DNA from: Cercophora sp. LCS_1
Lineage: Eukaryota; Ascomycota; Sordariomycetes; Sordariales; Lasiosphaeriaceae
DNA: 64,000 nt
NCBI GenBank assembly: GCA_036250225.1
Contig: JAPZLL010000003.1
Coordinates: 620,001 to 684,000 of the forward strand
Direction of reading: 5' to 3'
A program made the position numbers and the translations under genes. The notes beneath the pieces are model-generated. The model had not been told where the DNA came from, did not search any database, and saw nothing but the letters and a program-made list of their open reading frames with translations. Of the stretch, positions 11,348 through 21,925 are shown in pieces (position 1 is the first letter of the stretch; each line of letters begins with the position of its first letter).

Positions 11348-12001
11348 TTATAGACGAAGCTCAACAAGACAAGCGTCTACCGGTGGGCTGGTTGCGTTGA
11401 TAGCACAATCATTTGGTGAGCATTCCAAAGCCTTTTCAACAAAAGAGCAGTGAGATTACCTCAGGAATCGGCGCTTGTCGATTCTTCGGGCTTCATCGCA
11501 GGCTTGCGATTCCTAGCTATGTTTTCGTTCCTTGAAGAAAACCGGCTGACTGGCGATTACCTGATCATTATCAGATTGGTGAGGGATGGAGTAAGCGGCA
11601 GCGCTAGTCTGTTTCCAGCTAGTGCATCAAGACTTGAGCTCTGTCAGTTGCCAGCAGCTGGAGTTACTCGTTGAACCTTATCCCTTTGTCCTTTGTTCCT
11701 AGGTTTGTTTCGTTCGACAACTCATTAGGCTTCATTCATGCTCCGTCAACATCCTTTGTTCCCGCGTAACAGACAAGCATTGTTGCCTTTGGGATTCACC
11801 ACAACACCGATATTCGGATCCTCCACCTTTATGAGGAACTCTTCCCTGGCAAGGACCTCGACGATATAAAATATGTCTTCTGTTCTGCACTTTCATGATC
11901 GGATCATCTCCCCATCACCATCAACAACACCACCAACACAGCGCATCTACCCACTTCGACCACCCTAACAAGTAAGCAGGAGCTCACTTGGCTTAGCGAA
12001 A
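11348..12001. promoter_or_regulatory. Divergent intergenic region between pirin and an unknown gene
   Basis: 650 bp separate two divergently transcribed genes and must carry both promoters. The stretch before 12002 is rich in CACCA/ACCACC, typical of fungal 5' UTRs. No specific regulator site is claimed. Confidence 0.4.
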
Positions 12002-12889
12002 ATGTGCTGCGAAACTCGTTTCATCCATTCGGTGTGTGCGCATAGCGATGTGCGTCATGAGAAATGCCGGGCGATGAAGACGAAGGAAGAATCCGGGGTT
12101 CTTTTCAACCTTCTCTGCCTTGCAATCCCGGGTACGACCTGCAAAGGTATTGTGGAGAGATCCCAATTTGTTCTTGGATTTTGCGAAGCTTGCAGCTTTC
12201 ACTACAAGAGACTCGGCCATAACCCCAACAGCGAAGCAGAGATCCTAAACTACTGGCAGTTCAAGCGGGAAAGGGGCATCAAGTGGCTGACCCCAGCCAC
12301 CTTGATCCCCGCTGAGCAAGTCTTTGGTCAGCCCTCACCCCCTGAGCTTAACCCTGAGCAGGTGTTTTACGAGATCGGAGTTCTCGAAAATCTCTATGAA
12401 TGGAAGGAGGGAGCTCTCCTGTCACGGGCTGTTCGACTTGAGTACATTGCCGAACTCAGACAAGCAACCATAGATCAGGCGCATCCCGTCACAACCAAAA
12501 TCACCTCCTGCCAGCCCAAACCCATTCCGAGGATGACTGCGAGATTCGGTGGCGCTCCTGTGCGGGACAGCTTGGAGTTGAGCACTGATTCTGACAACGA
12601 AGTTGACAAATACGATGTCGAAAGCACTCCCGAGAGCCTAGCCACAGAGACAGGCGACGATGTCCCCGCGAGTGATCCTGACATTGAGGCCAGCAATGCG
12701 CCTTCTTCTCCCACGGTCGAACTCCAAGTAAGACGCAGTGTGCCGAGGAAGTCGATGTTGCCTCGCCCTTCACCACGTACTTCGTCTACTCCTAAGGAGA
12801 GGCGAGTAGGCAAGGGTGTGTCTGCTTCACTTGTCCGGGTCAGCAAAGGCGGCAGTCGGATACCACAGGCTGTGCCCCAGCGCTGCTAA
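12002..12889 (+). CDS. Hypothetical protein with Cys/His-rich N-terminus
   Basis: A single-exon 295-residue frame with an ATG at 12002. The first 70 residues carry many Cys and His (MCC at the start, VCAHSD, HEKC, LLCLAIPGTTC, GFCEACSFHY), arranged like a small zinc-binding module seen in fungal unknown proteins that begin with a Cys-His cluster. The central part (residues about 80-155) looks folded and Trp/Tyr-containing. The last 120 residues are acidic then Ser/Pro/Arg-rich and probably disordered. I do not recognise a named family. Codon use fits the neighbouring genes. Confidence 0.7.
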   Translation: MCCETRFIHSVCAHSDVRHEKCRAMKTKEESGVLFNLLCLAIPGTTCKGIVERSQFVLGFCEACSFHYKRLGHNPNSEAEILNYWQFKRERGIKWLTPATLIPAEQVFGQPSPPELNPEQVFYEIGVLENLYEWKEGALLSRAVRLEYIAELRQATIDQAHPVTTKITSCQPKPIPRMTARFGGAPVRDSLELSTDSDNEVDKYDVESTPESLATETGDDVPASDPDIEASNAPSSPTVELQVRRSVPRKSMLPRPSPRTSSTPKERRVGKGVSASLVRVSKGGSRIPQAVPQRC

Positions 12890-13234
12890 GCAAACACAAT
12901 CAACAAGAAACAATAACTATAAATTTGAACCTTTTGAAACCCAACAAGATTCCTTTTTACTTTTGCCTCCCAGTGACTTTCATGTCCCAAAACACCCTAC
13001 TCTTACTTCCAAAGGCACTCTGTAATATCCCAACCTCCTCAACTATCACTCTAAACACCCTTGGAGTTAACCCTGACCTTCAAGTTTGCACCGGCACTCT
13101 CCTTCTCAGGACGGTGGGCTTTTCAATCCCGCTGTGTTCGGCAGTCATACATGTGGTGTCGCAAGCCCATGTGGTGTGATCTGCCAAGAGTCGCCATACA
13201 CGTTTTACATGTCCTGAACATCACAACGTGAAGC
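12890..13234. other. Intergenic before tRNA
   Basis: 345 bp, relatively AT-rich, likely the 3' UTR of the upstream gene plus the 5' flank of the tRNA. No gene seen. Confidence 0.4.
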
Positions 13235-13315
13235 GGTTCTATAGTGTAGCGGTTATCACTCCGGATTCTGATCACCAGATTTTCCGGCAACCCCGGTTCG
13301 ATTCTGGGTAGGACC
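13235..13315 (+). tRNA. tRNA-Gln (anticodon CUG) with a short intron
   Basis: The acceptor stem GGTTCTA pairs with TAGGACC, the D arm follows, and the anticodon stem CCGGA/TCCGG encloses a loop with CTG at 34-36, which reads CAG (Gln). The T arm is CCCGG-TTCGATT-CTGGG. About 10 extra nucleotides lie one base after the anticodon, at the canonical 37/38 intron site. The intron contains CAG, complementary to the anticodon, as expected for the anticodon-intron helix recognised by the tRNA splicing endonuclease. Confidence 0.9.
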
Positions 13316-13574
13316 TATTCATTTTCTTCCTCGTGAGAAGACATTCGCATCATGTTGATTTTTTGGGTGGATCTCCTGAATTTTTGATCCACAGGTTGTG
13401 GACTCGGGTCGGTCGACATCTGTCATTCGATTCTGATTGGGCATGCCCCTAGTATGCTTTGGAATTGGGTGACAATATTGTATCATTATACTACTTTTTA
13501 GTACTATTGGTCTATACAATGTCAATGGTCTCTGGTAGGGGAAGGGGGGGGGGTTGGAAATCCACTGCCATCTC

Positions 13575-15235
13575 TCAGTAGCCCGGCTCGTCGTTCCAGT
13601 ACAGAGTCTCGTGGAAAATCCTACCGACGGTCAGTCACTATAGACAAAGTGCAGAAGAGGCTTACTCTGGTCCGGTAGCCTCGAGTTCCCACCCGAAGGT
13701 CAGTTTGAGAAACTGCAAGAGGTGGCTTGCCACCTTGATGGCGCCAACATCAGTCGGATGCCACTGAGGCGCAATGTCGTTGTGCTGTAAGATGCCAGTC
13801 GTGTTGAACAGGTGAACAAACGGCTTAGTTTTCCTGCCTGTGCGTGACGGCTTCTTGGCGATGCCGTCGTAGACGATGGGGTTGTCCAAGTACTCTTTCG
13901 AGTTGAACATGGAAATCATCTCCTGCACCTCCTTCACGAACCCCTGCGGCGCGTTGGGAAAGTACGAGTTCCCTGACTGATAGAAGCCGAGCCACAGGGA
14001 CATGACCACCACCTTGGCCTGCGGCCACTTGCCATGGACGCCCTGGATGATCTTGGTCAGCGCGTCGGCGTAGACGGGTGCTGAGACGTTGTTCGCCGAG
14101 TTTTGGTCGTTGGTGCCGATGTTGATGATGACTACGTCGGCGGCTGGCTGCTTGCTAAAATCCCAGGGTTCTGGTTTATCTAGGTAGGCAGACTGTTAGG
14201 TGCACGAATCATGCATGATGAGCAAGGGATTGCCATACCTCCCCACGCCTGGTTGGCACGCCACGACGTGTCAGAAGTATAGAACCACTGATGAACTTGG
14301 CCTCTGGGGTTTCCCCAACAATCCTGGTCCGCAGCGCAGATTCCCTAAGGCATATTAGCTGCGTATACTCTAAGGGGGTATTCTTGAGAGTCTTTTGTCT
14401 GTATCTCCCGACTCAGGAACAAAAACTAAATGAAACTTACAGGGTAGGCAGTGATACTGTAGTCAGTGTTGCCCAGACCAGCACCAACACCGCTGCTTGA
14501 GTTAGTCCCCAATCAACTCTTGGTCACGACGTCCTCGCATTCACGTACTATGCCCAACTCGACAACCCTTCGTACGAAGTATCTATAGCCAGTCAGCTGA
14601 AACACTCAGCGGCAAGAATCCGTGAGCACTCACACATCCCGGCAGCCAAGCTGTCACCAATAACCTCGATGCGGCGTTTCGCAGCAGGCAACTTGATCAA
14701 CTTCTGGCCAGCGGCAACGTGAACAGAACTGATCTGGATACCATACGCCCAGTTGGTCACGCGCAGCTCAAAGGTCCAGGGGTTGATGGGGCCTGTCAAA
14801 CTCGAGCCTGGAGTGTCAGGGGAAACGAGAAGGTGAGTTCCGCCAGCTGTGATGTTGGTGAATTGCCAGTCCAGACCGCCGATCCGGTACCCGACGAGGA
14901 CGCCCGGGGTAGTCAGGTTACCAAACGTGATGGCAACAGTCTGTCCGGTGTACCCAAACTTGATGCCGGGGGCGCTGATACTGTTAGAGGGACTCTATCA
15001 TGATTTGCAAAGGCCGCGAGACTTACGACCACCACGACACATATTTAGAGTCCCATCGGCCTTGGTACGAGATCTCACTGGCATTGGCCGCATACGTGGT
15101 GAAGTCGTGGGCCGACTTGTCGATCAGGGTGTTGGGGAAGTTGGTGATTCTCACTTGTCCGTTTTGAAGGATGGTCCCGGAGACCTGGGACAGGAGACTG
15201 AGGCCAAGGACGGCCAAACCCGGTAACGACAGCAT
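13575..15235 (-). CDS. Secreted SGNH/GDSL esterase, probably carbohydrate esterase family 2
   Basis: Seven exons: 15027-15235, 14634-14974, 14549-14582, 14441-14492, 14239-14344, 13666-14179 and 13575-13620. They join in frame to 433 residues. The N-terminus (MLSLPGLAVLGLSLLSQVSG) is a signal peptide, so the enzyme should be secreted. A beta-sandwich-like region (residues about 25-170) precedes the SGNH domain: block I VIGDSLAAG (Ser about 178), block III NIGTND (about 267), and the catalytic His in WHPTDVG (about 388). CE2 enzymes deacetylate plant polysaccharides and share exactly this layout. The 34-nt third exon is needed to restore the post-GDS segment. An in-frame codon upstream of 15235 would hide the signal peptide, so I chose 15235. 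Substrate is inferred. Confidence 0.87.
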
Positions 15236-17909
15236 GGCTCGGGAACGAGCACCCGTGGGGCTGGACTCTGGCAGGAAGCAACGATACAGCCTGTCGAGTC
15301 TGCACAGGCCAGAGACGTTGGCTGGTGACGAACTTATACGCATCGCCGTGCATGATGCATGCTCGTTCATTGATGGAAGACTCGGTGCGCCGCTAGGCGT
15401 GTAAACCTCCGCATCGCGGGAGAATTACCGTTTCTGGTACCACGGATGGCGAGATCGTAGGCTAATTGGGGGGGTCTTGTTACCGCTCGAGGTGGAGAAT
15501 GCCCGCGGCGAGTATCATTACCATCGTGCTTGTAATTGCTTTCGCCATGGCAGCTACCGCGCTGTGCCCGACCCGCTGCGCCTGAGCCAGGTCAGTGGGC
15601 AATGCCCACCCGTGTTTGTTGTTGTTCGACACCTGCAACTAAGCGCCCCCCGCCTTTTAATCGACGCAATGTCAAAGAGTATATCGCATCTCGTCTTTTC
15701 ATCATGTCGAACTTCTCGTCCGCGTTGGAGGCTTGGAGACGGTATTGCGAGATCTGTCCGGCAGGGTGTTCGGTTCGGAGGAGGCGGCTCCGGCATCCCG
15801 TCCTGACATCGCCCGCCTCGGCCTCATCTCGTCAATCGCGATCAAAGGGTTGCATGCAGTTCCGCAGCTAGACGCAATATGCGCGTGCCATCCGCAGGCG
15901 GTAATGGACACACTAGGTCGACGCAATGACGGTTGTGTAGCCTGCGAACTTACCCAGATGCCGTGAACAAACATGCAGCAGCCTTACCAAGCCGCCACCC
16001 TACCGCCGCATACACAGACTAACACGGATGATCGTGTTTCTAGCGTGTCCTGCAATACTTTCATGGCTCATGATGATCCCGAAGTTGGAGAGTCTCGCTG
16101 AGTAGTGCGCATCACCTCGCGGTCATGGAAGGCGCTGAAATATGTGAGGCACATGCCGTGATTCATTCCGGCGGTTCCGTCAATCCATTTTTTCACCCAA
16201 GACCAATCTTGGGTAGGGTGTTCAAATCCAGGGTTGAAGTCCAACGGTCCCCAATCCATGGTCGTCGTCGAATGCGAATTGTTGGTTCCAGACAGGCCAA
16301 TCCTTGCCAGAATCGAAACTGTTCCTGGCAGCGACCCGAACACCTGGGGAACTGTGACTCCACACCCATTCCTGCTTGCTGCACCCCGTCAAGATAAAGG
16401 GATAGCAACCCCGCGAGGTCAGCTGATCTGAGTAGTAATCGGCGTGAGGAAGTGGCGACGCTAAAATTCCCAGTGGTTTGTTTGATCCGATCGCACTTGA
16501 CCCGTGGATTGCTGTGCCAGCTGCCGGCATTTGGGAGTTGTTTCGGCCCGTCTTCTGGACTGCAGGAACTTGTGATAGCTTCCTTCCGTCTAATCTTCTC
16601 ACTTGGCCGACAGCTGCGTAGGAGATCTCTCGTTTGGACCGCAAGAGACTCAACCTCAACCTGACCGATGGCCGAACTTGACGTCTTGTTACACCCTTGT
16701 CACTCCCACGGCCTGGCGCGTCCCAAGCACTGGGCAGTGGGAACTTTGGCGTCGACAAGGGTTCAACGCTCGGGCCCATGACATCGGGGAGACGAGTTTG
16801 ACCAGATCACTTTTCATCTTTGCCAGACGACCAACGACCGAAAACTGACGACTGACCAGTTTCAATCTCCTTGTCGGCGAATCGTCCTGGATCCCGAAGA
16901 AGGTCGGTAAGTCCATGTGTGGCTCCCAATTCAGCAGGTTCCATTCCCTGGACGGCGGCCTACGTTATCGATATTAATAATATTCTGCGGGCCTGTCCGG
17001 GACGCTTCGCTTCTCGTGCTATCAGCACCCAGCACCATCCTTGAATTGATTTTTGGCTCAATCCCAGAACGCATTGGCTCGACCACCCGCCCATCAGCTG
17101 ATGCGCTTCGGGCGAGGGGGATGGCTTGAATGCGCGCGATGAACTGAGACCTCGCGCAGATTCGCACACAGACCCACACTCGACTGCATCAAAAGCCCAT
17201 TCCCAACTTGCCGGATTCGCAGCTTTGCTGCATGTCTCGGGGCATCTTGAAGAGAAAAAGAGGGGACACCACCACACACATCGACGACCGCCTTTCCCGC
17301 GATTATCCTCCTTTCTTCGCGACATTCGGGGCCGGCATCTGGACTGGTCGAGTGGGGGAACGAACCGGCTTTGGACATCGAGAGGGTCTGTTTCACAAAA
17401 AAGTTTGGTGCGCCCGGTATCCTTCCCCGGGTTGTTTGCCGCGCAAGGGCATTTCTCCTGTCAGTTCCTGGCATTCAAGACGTCGCCGACCTGCCAATTG
17501 CTTTGCTATCGCCATGGCCTCGATGACCGCTTCTGTGAGAAGGGAACAATGATGACGCTGTGCGCGCCCCCGAAGCCGCCGATCCTCGAACCTACAACAG
17601 CACCCACTTGTGCCTTCTCTCCGCGTGCCGCAACGGCGCCGTCGCCGCGCGCTACCCCGCATCGCCGACCCTCGACCGCTCCGCCTATTCGCCGTCTCCG
17701 GAGACCGACATATAACACGAGTCGGCCTGCGGATTGCTCTTTGGTCCTCCCCCACCGTGCGCCGTCCCCAGGCGGGAAGTTGCACTTGTGGACTCTCGAC
17801 TGGCGCAACATTGGACTCTGAGGTTGACACGCTGCACACCGGGGCTGAGGATCTGCACGACGCATCGCAGTCGTGATCGTGCCCCTTGCCCCGTGCTCCG
17901 ATCTCCGCC
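15236..17909. other. Intergenic region with one orphan exon-like stretch
   Basis: 2.7 kb between a minus-strand esterase and a plus-strand small protein. No full gene can be supported. One minus-strand frame (16071-16343) reads like protein and follows a CCCAG acceptor but has no clear partner exons (see findings). The 0.8 kb before 17910 is CT-rich and likely promoter/5' UTR. Confidence 0.4.
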
Positions 17910-18425
17910 ATGTCATCCCAAACGGCCGCGAGTGCGGTGCCAGATACACAACTGGGATTGACGGCGGAGGAAATACAAATACTCCGCGGTGGCCAACAAG
18001 CAGTCGCGGGAAACGGATCTGCATCGTCCCGCGCAGCAAGTCGAGCTTCTTCCCAGGGGCTGCTGATGCTGGATGCATCATCTCTGACTGCGCTCGGCGG
18101 CCATTTTGACCGTGTCATGCAACACATCCAGCAGCAACTCGAGTATCTCATGGAGCAATCTCAGATCGTAACGATGCACGTCTATGACCGTGCCGGCAAC
18201 TTGATCGACAATGCCGATGCCGAGATTGCCCGGTACCACGAAATCATCCGGCAGATTGACGAGCTCGAGCTTGATTTTGATCGCATCGCCCATATTCGCG
18301 ACATTGTGCGCGAGTTTCGTCACCGTGCCGAGGAGCTTGAACGTGAGCTGGATCGGTCCGGCGGCTCATCCAGGAGACACGGTCATCGAAGTCACGGTCA
18401 TTCCAGTTCAAGATCGCATCGATGA
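17910..18425 (+). CDS. Small coiled-coil protein, probable BLOC-1 subunit CNL1-like
   Basis: 171 residues from the ATG at 17910 (MSSQTAASAV). After a low-complexity N-terminus, residues about 55-150 form a long amphipathic helix with GHFDRVMQHIQQQLEYLMEQ, ADAEIARYHEIIRQIDELEL and a segment ending RHRAEELERELDRS. The tail is Ser/His/Arg-rich. Size and the single central coiled coil fit the fungal Cnl1 (cappuccino/BLOC1S4-like) subunit of the BLOC-1 endosomal complex. This assignment is by pattern, not by search; other small coiled-coil subunits remain possible. An in-frame non-ATG codon upstream adds eight residues and is unlikely to be used. Confidence 0.7.
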   Translation: MSSQTAASAVPDTQLGLTAEEIQILRGGQQAVAGNGSASSRAASRASSQGLLMLDASSLTALGGHFDRVMQHIQQQLEYLMEQSQIVTMHVYDRAGNLIDNADAEIARYHEIIRQIDELELDFDRIAHIRDIVREFRHRAEELERELDRSGGSSRRHGHRSHGHSSSRSHR

Positions 18426-19921
18426 TTCTAGTGGCCGGGATGCCGACATATCGGGTGCAGTCTTTCAAACACTCAGCATCATGCCCTGTCCAATACTCCT
18501 TCAGGGGTTGCCGGTGCACTACAGCTGCAGTCACGAGCAGCACAACATAAACACGCAAATTGTAAGGGGTAGAATAATGGGGTCACACGACCAACGAAAT
18601 AGTATAACGGATGACCAACAAGCTTTACGTCGAAGATATATACCACCAACACGCTTTTTGACAGACCGGGCCCGGATCGAAGGCACATCTCGGAACCACC
18701 GTCCAGTCCGCCAAGGGTGTACCAACGTACGTGGAGGGGGCTCCCGCCATCCTCAACAAATAACTAGTGACGAGTTTGAATGAGAAAGGGGGGAGAACGG
18801 TGACGGAATACTTCCGCCCAACTCGAAAGATTGATTATAGGAAAAGAGGAGGATTATCGCAAGAAAAACGACCCAGCCGAGCTTTTACCGGGAACCTACG
18901 AGCCTCAAGATTCTCGGCGGCCCAACAATTCGGTCCCAGAAGTGGTTCATTGACAGAACGAATCACTGTCCACCTCGACCACGATACCGGACATTTATGA
19001 CGATTTTGGTTTCCCTTCTTTTATCTATGGTTCAAGACGGTATGCGGGCCTCGCGGCAGAAATGAAGTAAAAGATGGGGAAAATCGGGCCTCACGGCTTG
19101 AAGCGTTTTGTTCTTAGTTTAATATGGCGTTGGTCTGTCTTGATTTCATTCTTGGCTATATGTCAGTTTTAGTTTGATATTCTTTCTCATTCCATTTTTG
19201 GCGGATCCTTTTTCTATATACCCAAATACCCATCCCGGATAAGGTCTGGCTGGCAACTTGTCTTTTTTTCATGATGTTACGAGCTATACCTCTGGGCACA
19301 GTCCTCCTTTTTGGAACCACCATCCTACCAAGATTTTTGTTTTCCTCTCCCCGAACTCCGTTCCTGGAGAGAAGTGTTTGGTGGTCTCAAAGACCTTCGA
19401 CTTTGTAATGTGAGATATTCAGAGGGGTTTGAAACCGTTCCAAGGAGATTACTGCTTGGGGTCCAGTATTCATTGCTACGGCAACCGAGGGAATTTCCTC
19501 TCGGGATTTGGGTGGCGTGGTGTCGTTCTATTGGACCGGTGAAGGGATACCCGGCGGTCCCCCTGTTTACGGCTCGTGAGGATTGGGTGGGTTGTGCTTG
19601 GTGTCAGAGATAGATGCTAAACAGACAGCCGAATGTGATGGGACGTGGACTGTGATTCTATGTGCTTTGGTTATTGTTATCTGTTGAATCTTGTGACAAG
19701 TGAATACGTTGTGAGTGGTGGCGATGCTAAACAAGGGTATACCATTTGACTCTGACGGAATCCTATTTCCATGGACGACTCTGTGCAAAGAATTACCTCC
19801 GCTGACACGCTGAAACGCCGCAAACGCCATGCCTTTTGCCCATCCTTTTGCACTCCACCATTCCGTATTTCCATGTCATGCATGCCACCCCGCCGTCCCA
19901 TTCTTCATACTTTGGTGATGT
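18426..19921. other. Convergent intergenic region
   Basis: 1.5 kb between convergent genes, AT-richer than coding DNA, with many short T runs. It probably holds the 3' UTRs of both neighbours. No gene or RNA recognised. Confidence 0.4.
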
Positions 19922-21532
19922 TCAAACATCCTCCATATCAGTATCCCAATCAATAACCTCAACCGTGTTATTCTCCCGTCTCTGCATCTGCGACCGTTCT
20001 GCCGCGCTCTCGCGTATCATCCGCTCCCGGTTCAGCATCTTTTGCGCCTGCGACGTGAGCTCCTTGATCGAGTGCTTAACATTCTTGGTCAGGATGGCGC
20101 TCCACCCCACGTGCGGCTTGCACTTTTTCTTGGTACACATGCCTGCCGTCAGCGGATCCTCGCCCTCGGCCATCTGCAGCGGCGTGTCGAGCTTGCCTGC
20201 CTTGAAGGCGGCTTCGCCCTCGGGAGTTTGCAGAAAGGCTTGGAAGGGCGCCTTGACGCCTACTTCGTCCAGGCGCATGTCGTAGCCGCAAAAGTCTTTG
20301 GCTGAGCCTTTGCCTGCTGCAATGGCCTGCTCGCGCCGTTTGAGCGCCATGTCGATTAGTTGGAGCATTTTTTGGCAGAGGATGATTTCTTCGCCCAGGG
20401 CGAGGCGGGTGGCGGCCGAGGCGCTGAGGATGCGGTCTTCTTCGGCTGTGAGGGGCGATGAGGAGGGGGGGCGTTTCTCCCAGAAGTCGGGGGGGACGCC
20501 TTGCGTTTTGGTTAGCTGGGTTGTTATCAAGAAGGGAGGACGGTACAAACCAAAGGGCTTGTCGCCGAGCTTCCAGCTGGTTTCGGCGGCGCGCGGCGAG
20601 CCGCTGCCGGACGGCGTGTCGAGGAGACCCATAAATTCTTGCTGCGTCAGCGTGTCGAAGCCGGCGCTCTTGGTCTTGGGGAGGGTCGCGATGAGCTGCT
20701 CCCACCACGCTTGGCAGTGCTCTTCGGAGCAAAAGACGCTGCGGTCGGTCGGCTCGTAGATGCGCGCGGGGCGGGTGCAGCCCTCGTACGAGCACATCTT
20801 TTTGTAGCGCGTCACGTAGCGGTCGCCGTCGCTGCAGTTGGGGCAGATGTATTTCTGCACCAGGTTCTCGCCTGTCCACTTGTCCATGTCGATGCACTCG
20901 CCGTGGAACCAGTCCTCGCACCTGTCGCACGCAATCATGAACCGGTGGTTATCCGGGCCTCGGCATAGACAGTAGGGGCCGCTGTCGGACTCGCTGGAGC
21001 CGCCTTCGGCCGCTTCGCCGCCGTTCTCATCGCCGTCCTCGCCGGCTTGGGAAGATGCCGTCTTCTTCTTGGCACCAGCTTTGGTGCCTCCGGTCTTTTT
21101 CACGGTGCCGGACACGCGGTTGCGCTTCGGTGCCTTGATGGTTGTCGCCATGCCTTTTTTCTTTTTAGGAGGAGGCTTCTTGGTGCTGCCTTCCGCCGGG
21201 GCGCCGTTTAGCGGAGCTTCATTTACTACCCCACCGCCGCTTCTACCATTTGCCGTCTCATCTTGTATCGACGAGTCTTCCATCCGAGTATCCTCTGTCT
21301 TGATGCGGGGCTGGTTGGTGTTGTCGGTCATCGTGGCGTCGTCCCCTGCGCCGCCATCGGCAACATCGAGCTTCAATGGGTCCGGGTCACTGACCCCGAA
21401 GTGCTGTGGTTCTGAGTTGTCCATTTCGTTGGCAAGCCCCTCGCCAGGAGGGTTTGGTCTCAGTGGTTGGCCCTGGTCTTTGTCGATCGGGATTACTTGG
21501 TCGAGTGTAAAGAAGGACGTCGAAAAGGCCAT
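19922..21532 (-). CDS. Set1/COMPASS complex subunit Spp1 (CFP1), PHD finger protein
   Basis: Reads histone H3K4 methylation and stimulates the Set1 methyltransferase in the nucleus. The open frame gives 536 residues. An acidic, Lys-rich disordered N-terminus is followed by a PHD finger (about 187-234, CLCRG...CDRCEDWFHGEC...CPNC), then a Cys cluster (CSYEGCTRPAR, FCSEEHC, about 248-275) and a long helical C-terminus with another Cys pair (GMCTKKKCKPH). The segment 20500-20550 has intron features: GTTTGT donor, GCTAAC branch site, CAAG acceptor. Its 51 nt keep the frame; if removed the protein is 519 residues and reads GDKPFGVPPDFW across the junction, which looks more natural. Divergent from the Sco1 gene. 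Confidence 0.92.
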   Translation of the reverse strand: MAFSTSFFTLDQVIPIDKDQGQPLRPNPPGEGLANEMDNSEPQHFGVSDPDPLKLDVADGGAGDDATMTDNTNQPRIKTEDTRMEDSSIQDETANGRSGGGVVNEAPLNGAPAEGSTKKPPPKKKKGMATTIKAPKRNRVSGTVKKTGGTKAGAKKKTASSQAGEDGDENGGEAAEGGSSESDSGPYCLCRGPDNHRFMIACDRCEDWFHGECIDMDKWTGENLVQKYICPNCSDGDRYVTRYKKMCSYEGCTRPARIYEPTDRSVFCSEEHCQAWWEQLIATLPKTKSAGFDTLTQQEFMGLLDTPSGSGSPRAAETSWKLGDKPFGLYRPPFLITTQLTKTQGVPPDFWEKRPPSSSPLTAEEDRILSASAATRLALGEEIILCQKMLQLIDMALKRREQAIAAGKGSAKDFCGYDMRLDEVGVKAPFQAFLQTPEGEAAFKAGKLDTPLQMAEGEDPLTAGMCTKKKCKPHVGWSAILTKNVKHSIKELTSQAQKMLNRERMIRESAAERSQMQRRENNTVEVIDWDTDMEDV

Positions 21533-21925
21533 GTGTGATAAGGGAGGTTGCTATCTCAAAGTCCCCACATATTTTGGCTCATGTACGCCTCATTACGTAG
21601 GCAGGAACTAACAGCCCATGGGGTTTTACGAACATTTGACGATTTGAGTTTGTGCACGGTGTCTTGATGTGTGTCGTCTAGACGCGTTCTCGTCCCTTGA
21701 TGAGGTTCAACGGGGGTGTGATGTTTATATGCATAGCCAATAGCCGCGGCCGCGCTAAATGAATATGTGCCCCCACATGGCCCTTGACATCACTGTAACC
21801 AGGTCGTTGGAGATTTTACGGCAGGAAGCTTGTGAGCTGACCTGAGCTCATCGGAAGCTCCCCCCTCCACACACACACACACACATACACACACACCCAC
21901 TCCGACCCGTTTGTCGCGTTCGAAA
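21533..21925. promoter_or_regulatory. Divergent promoter between Spp1 and Sco1 genes
   Basis: 393 bp that must drive both genes. It contains a (CA)n tract at about 21869-21897 interrupted by one T, close to the Sco1 start. No specific factor site is claimed. Confidence 0.5.
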
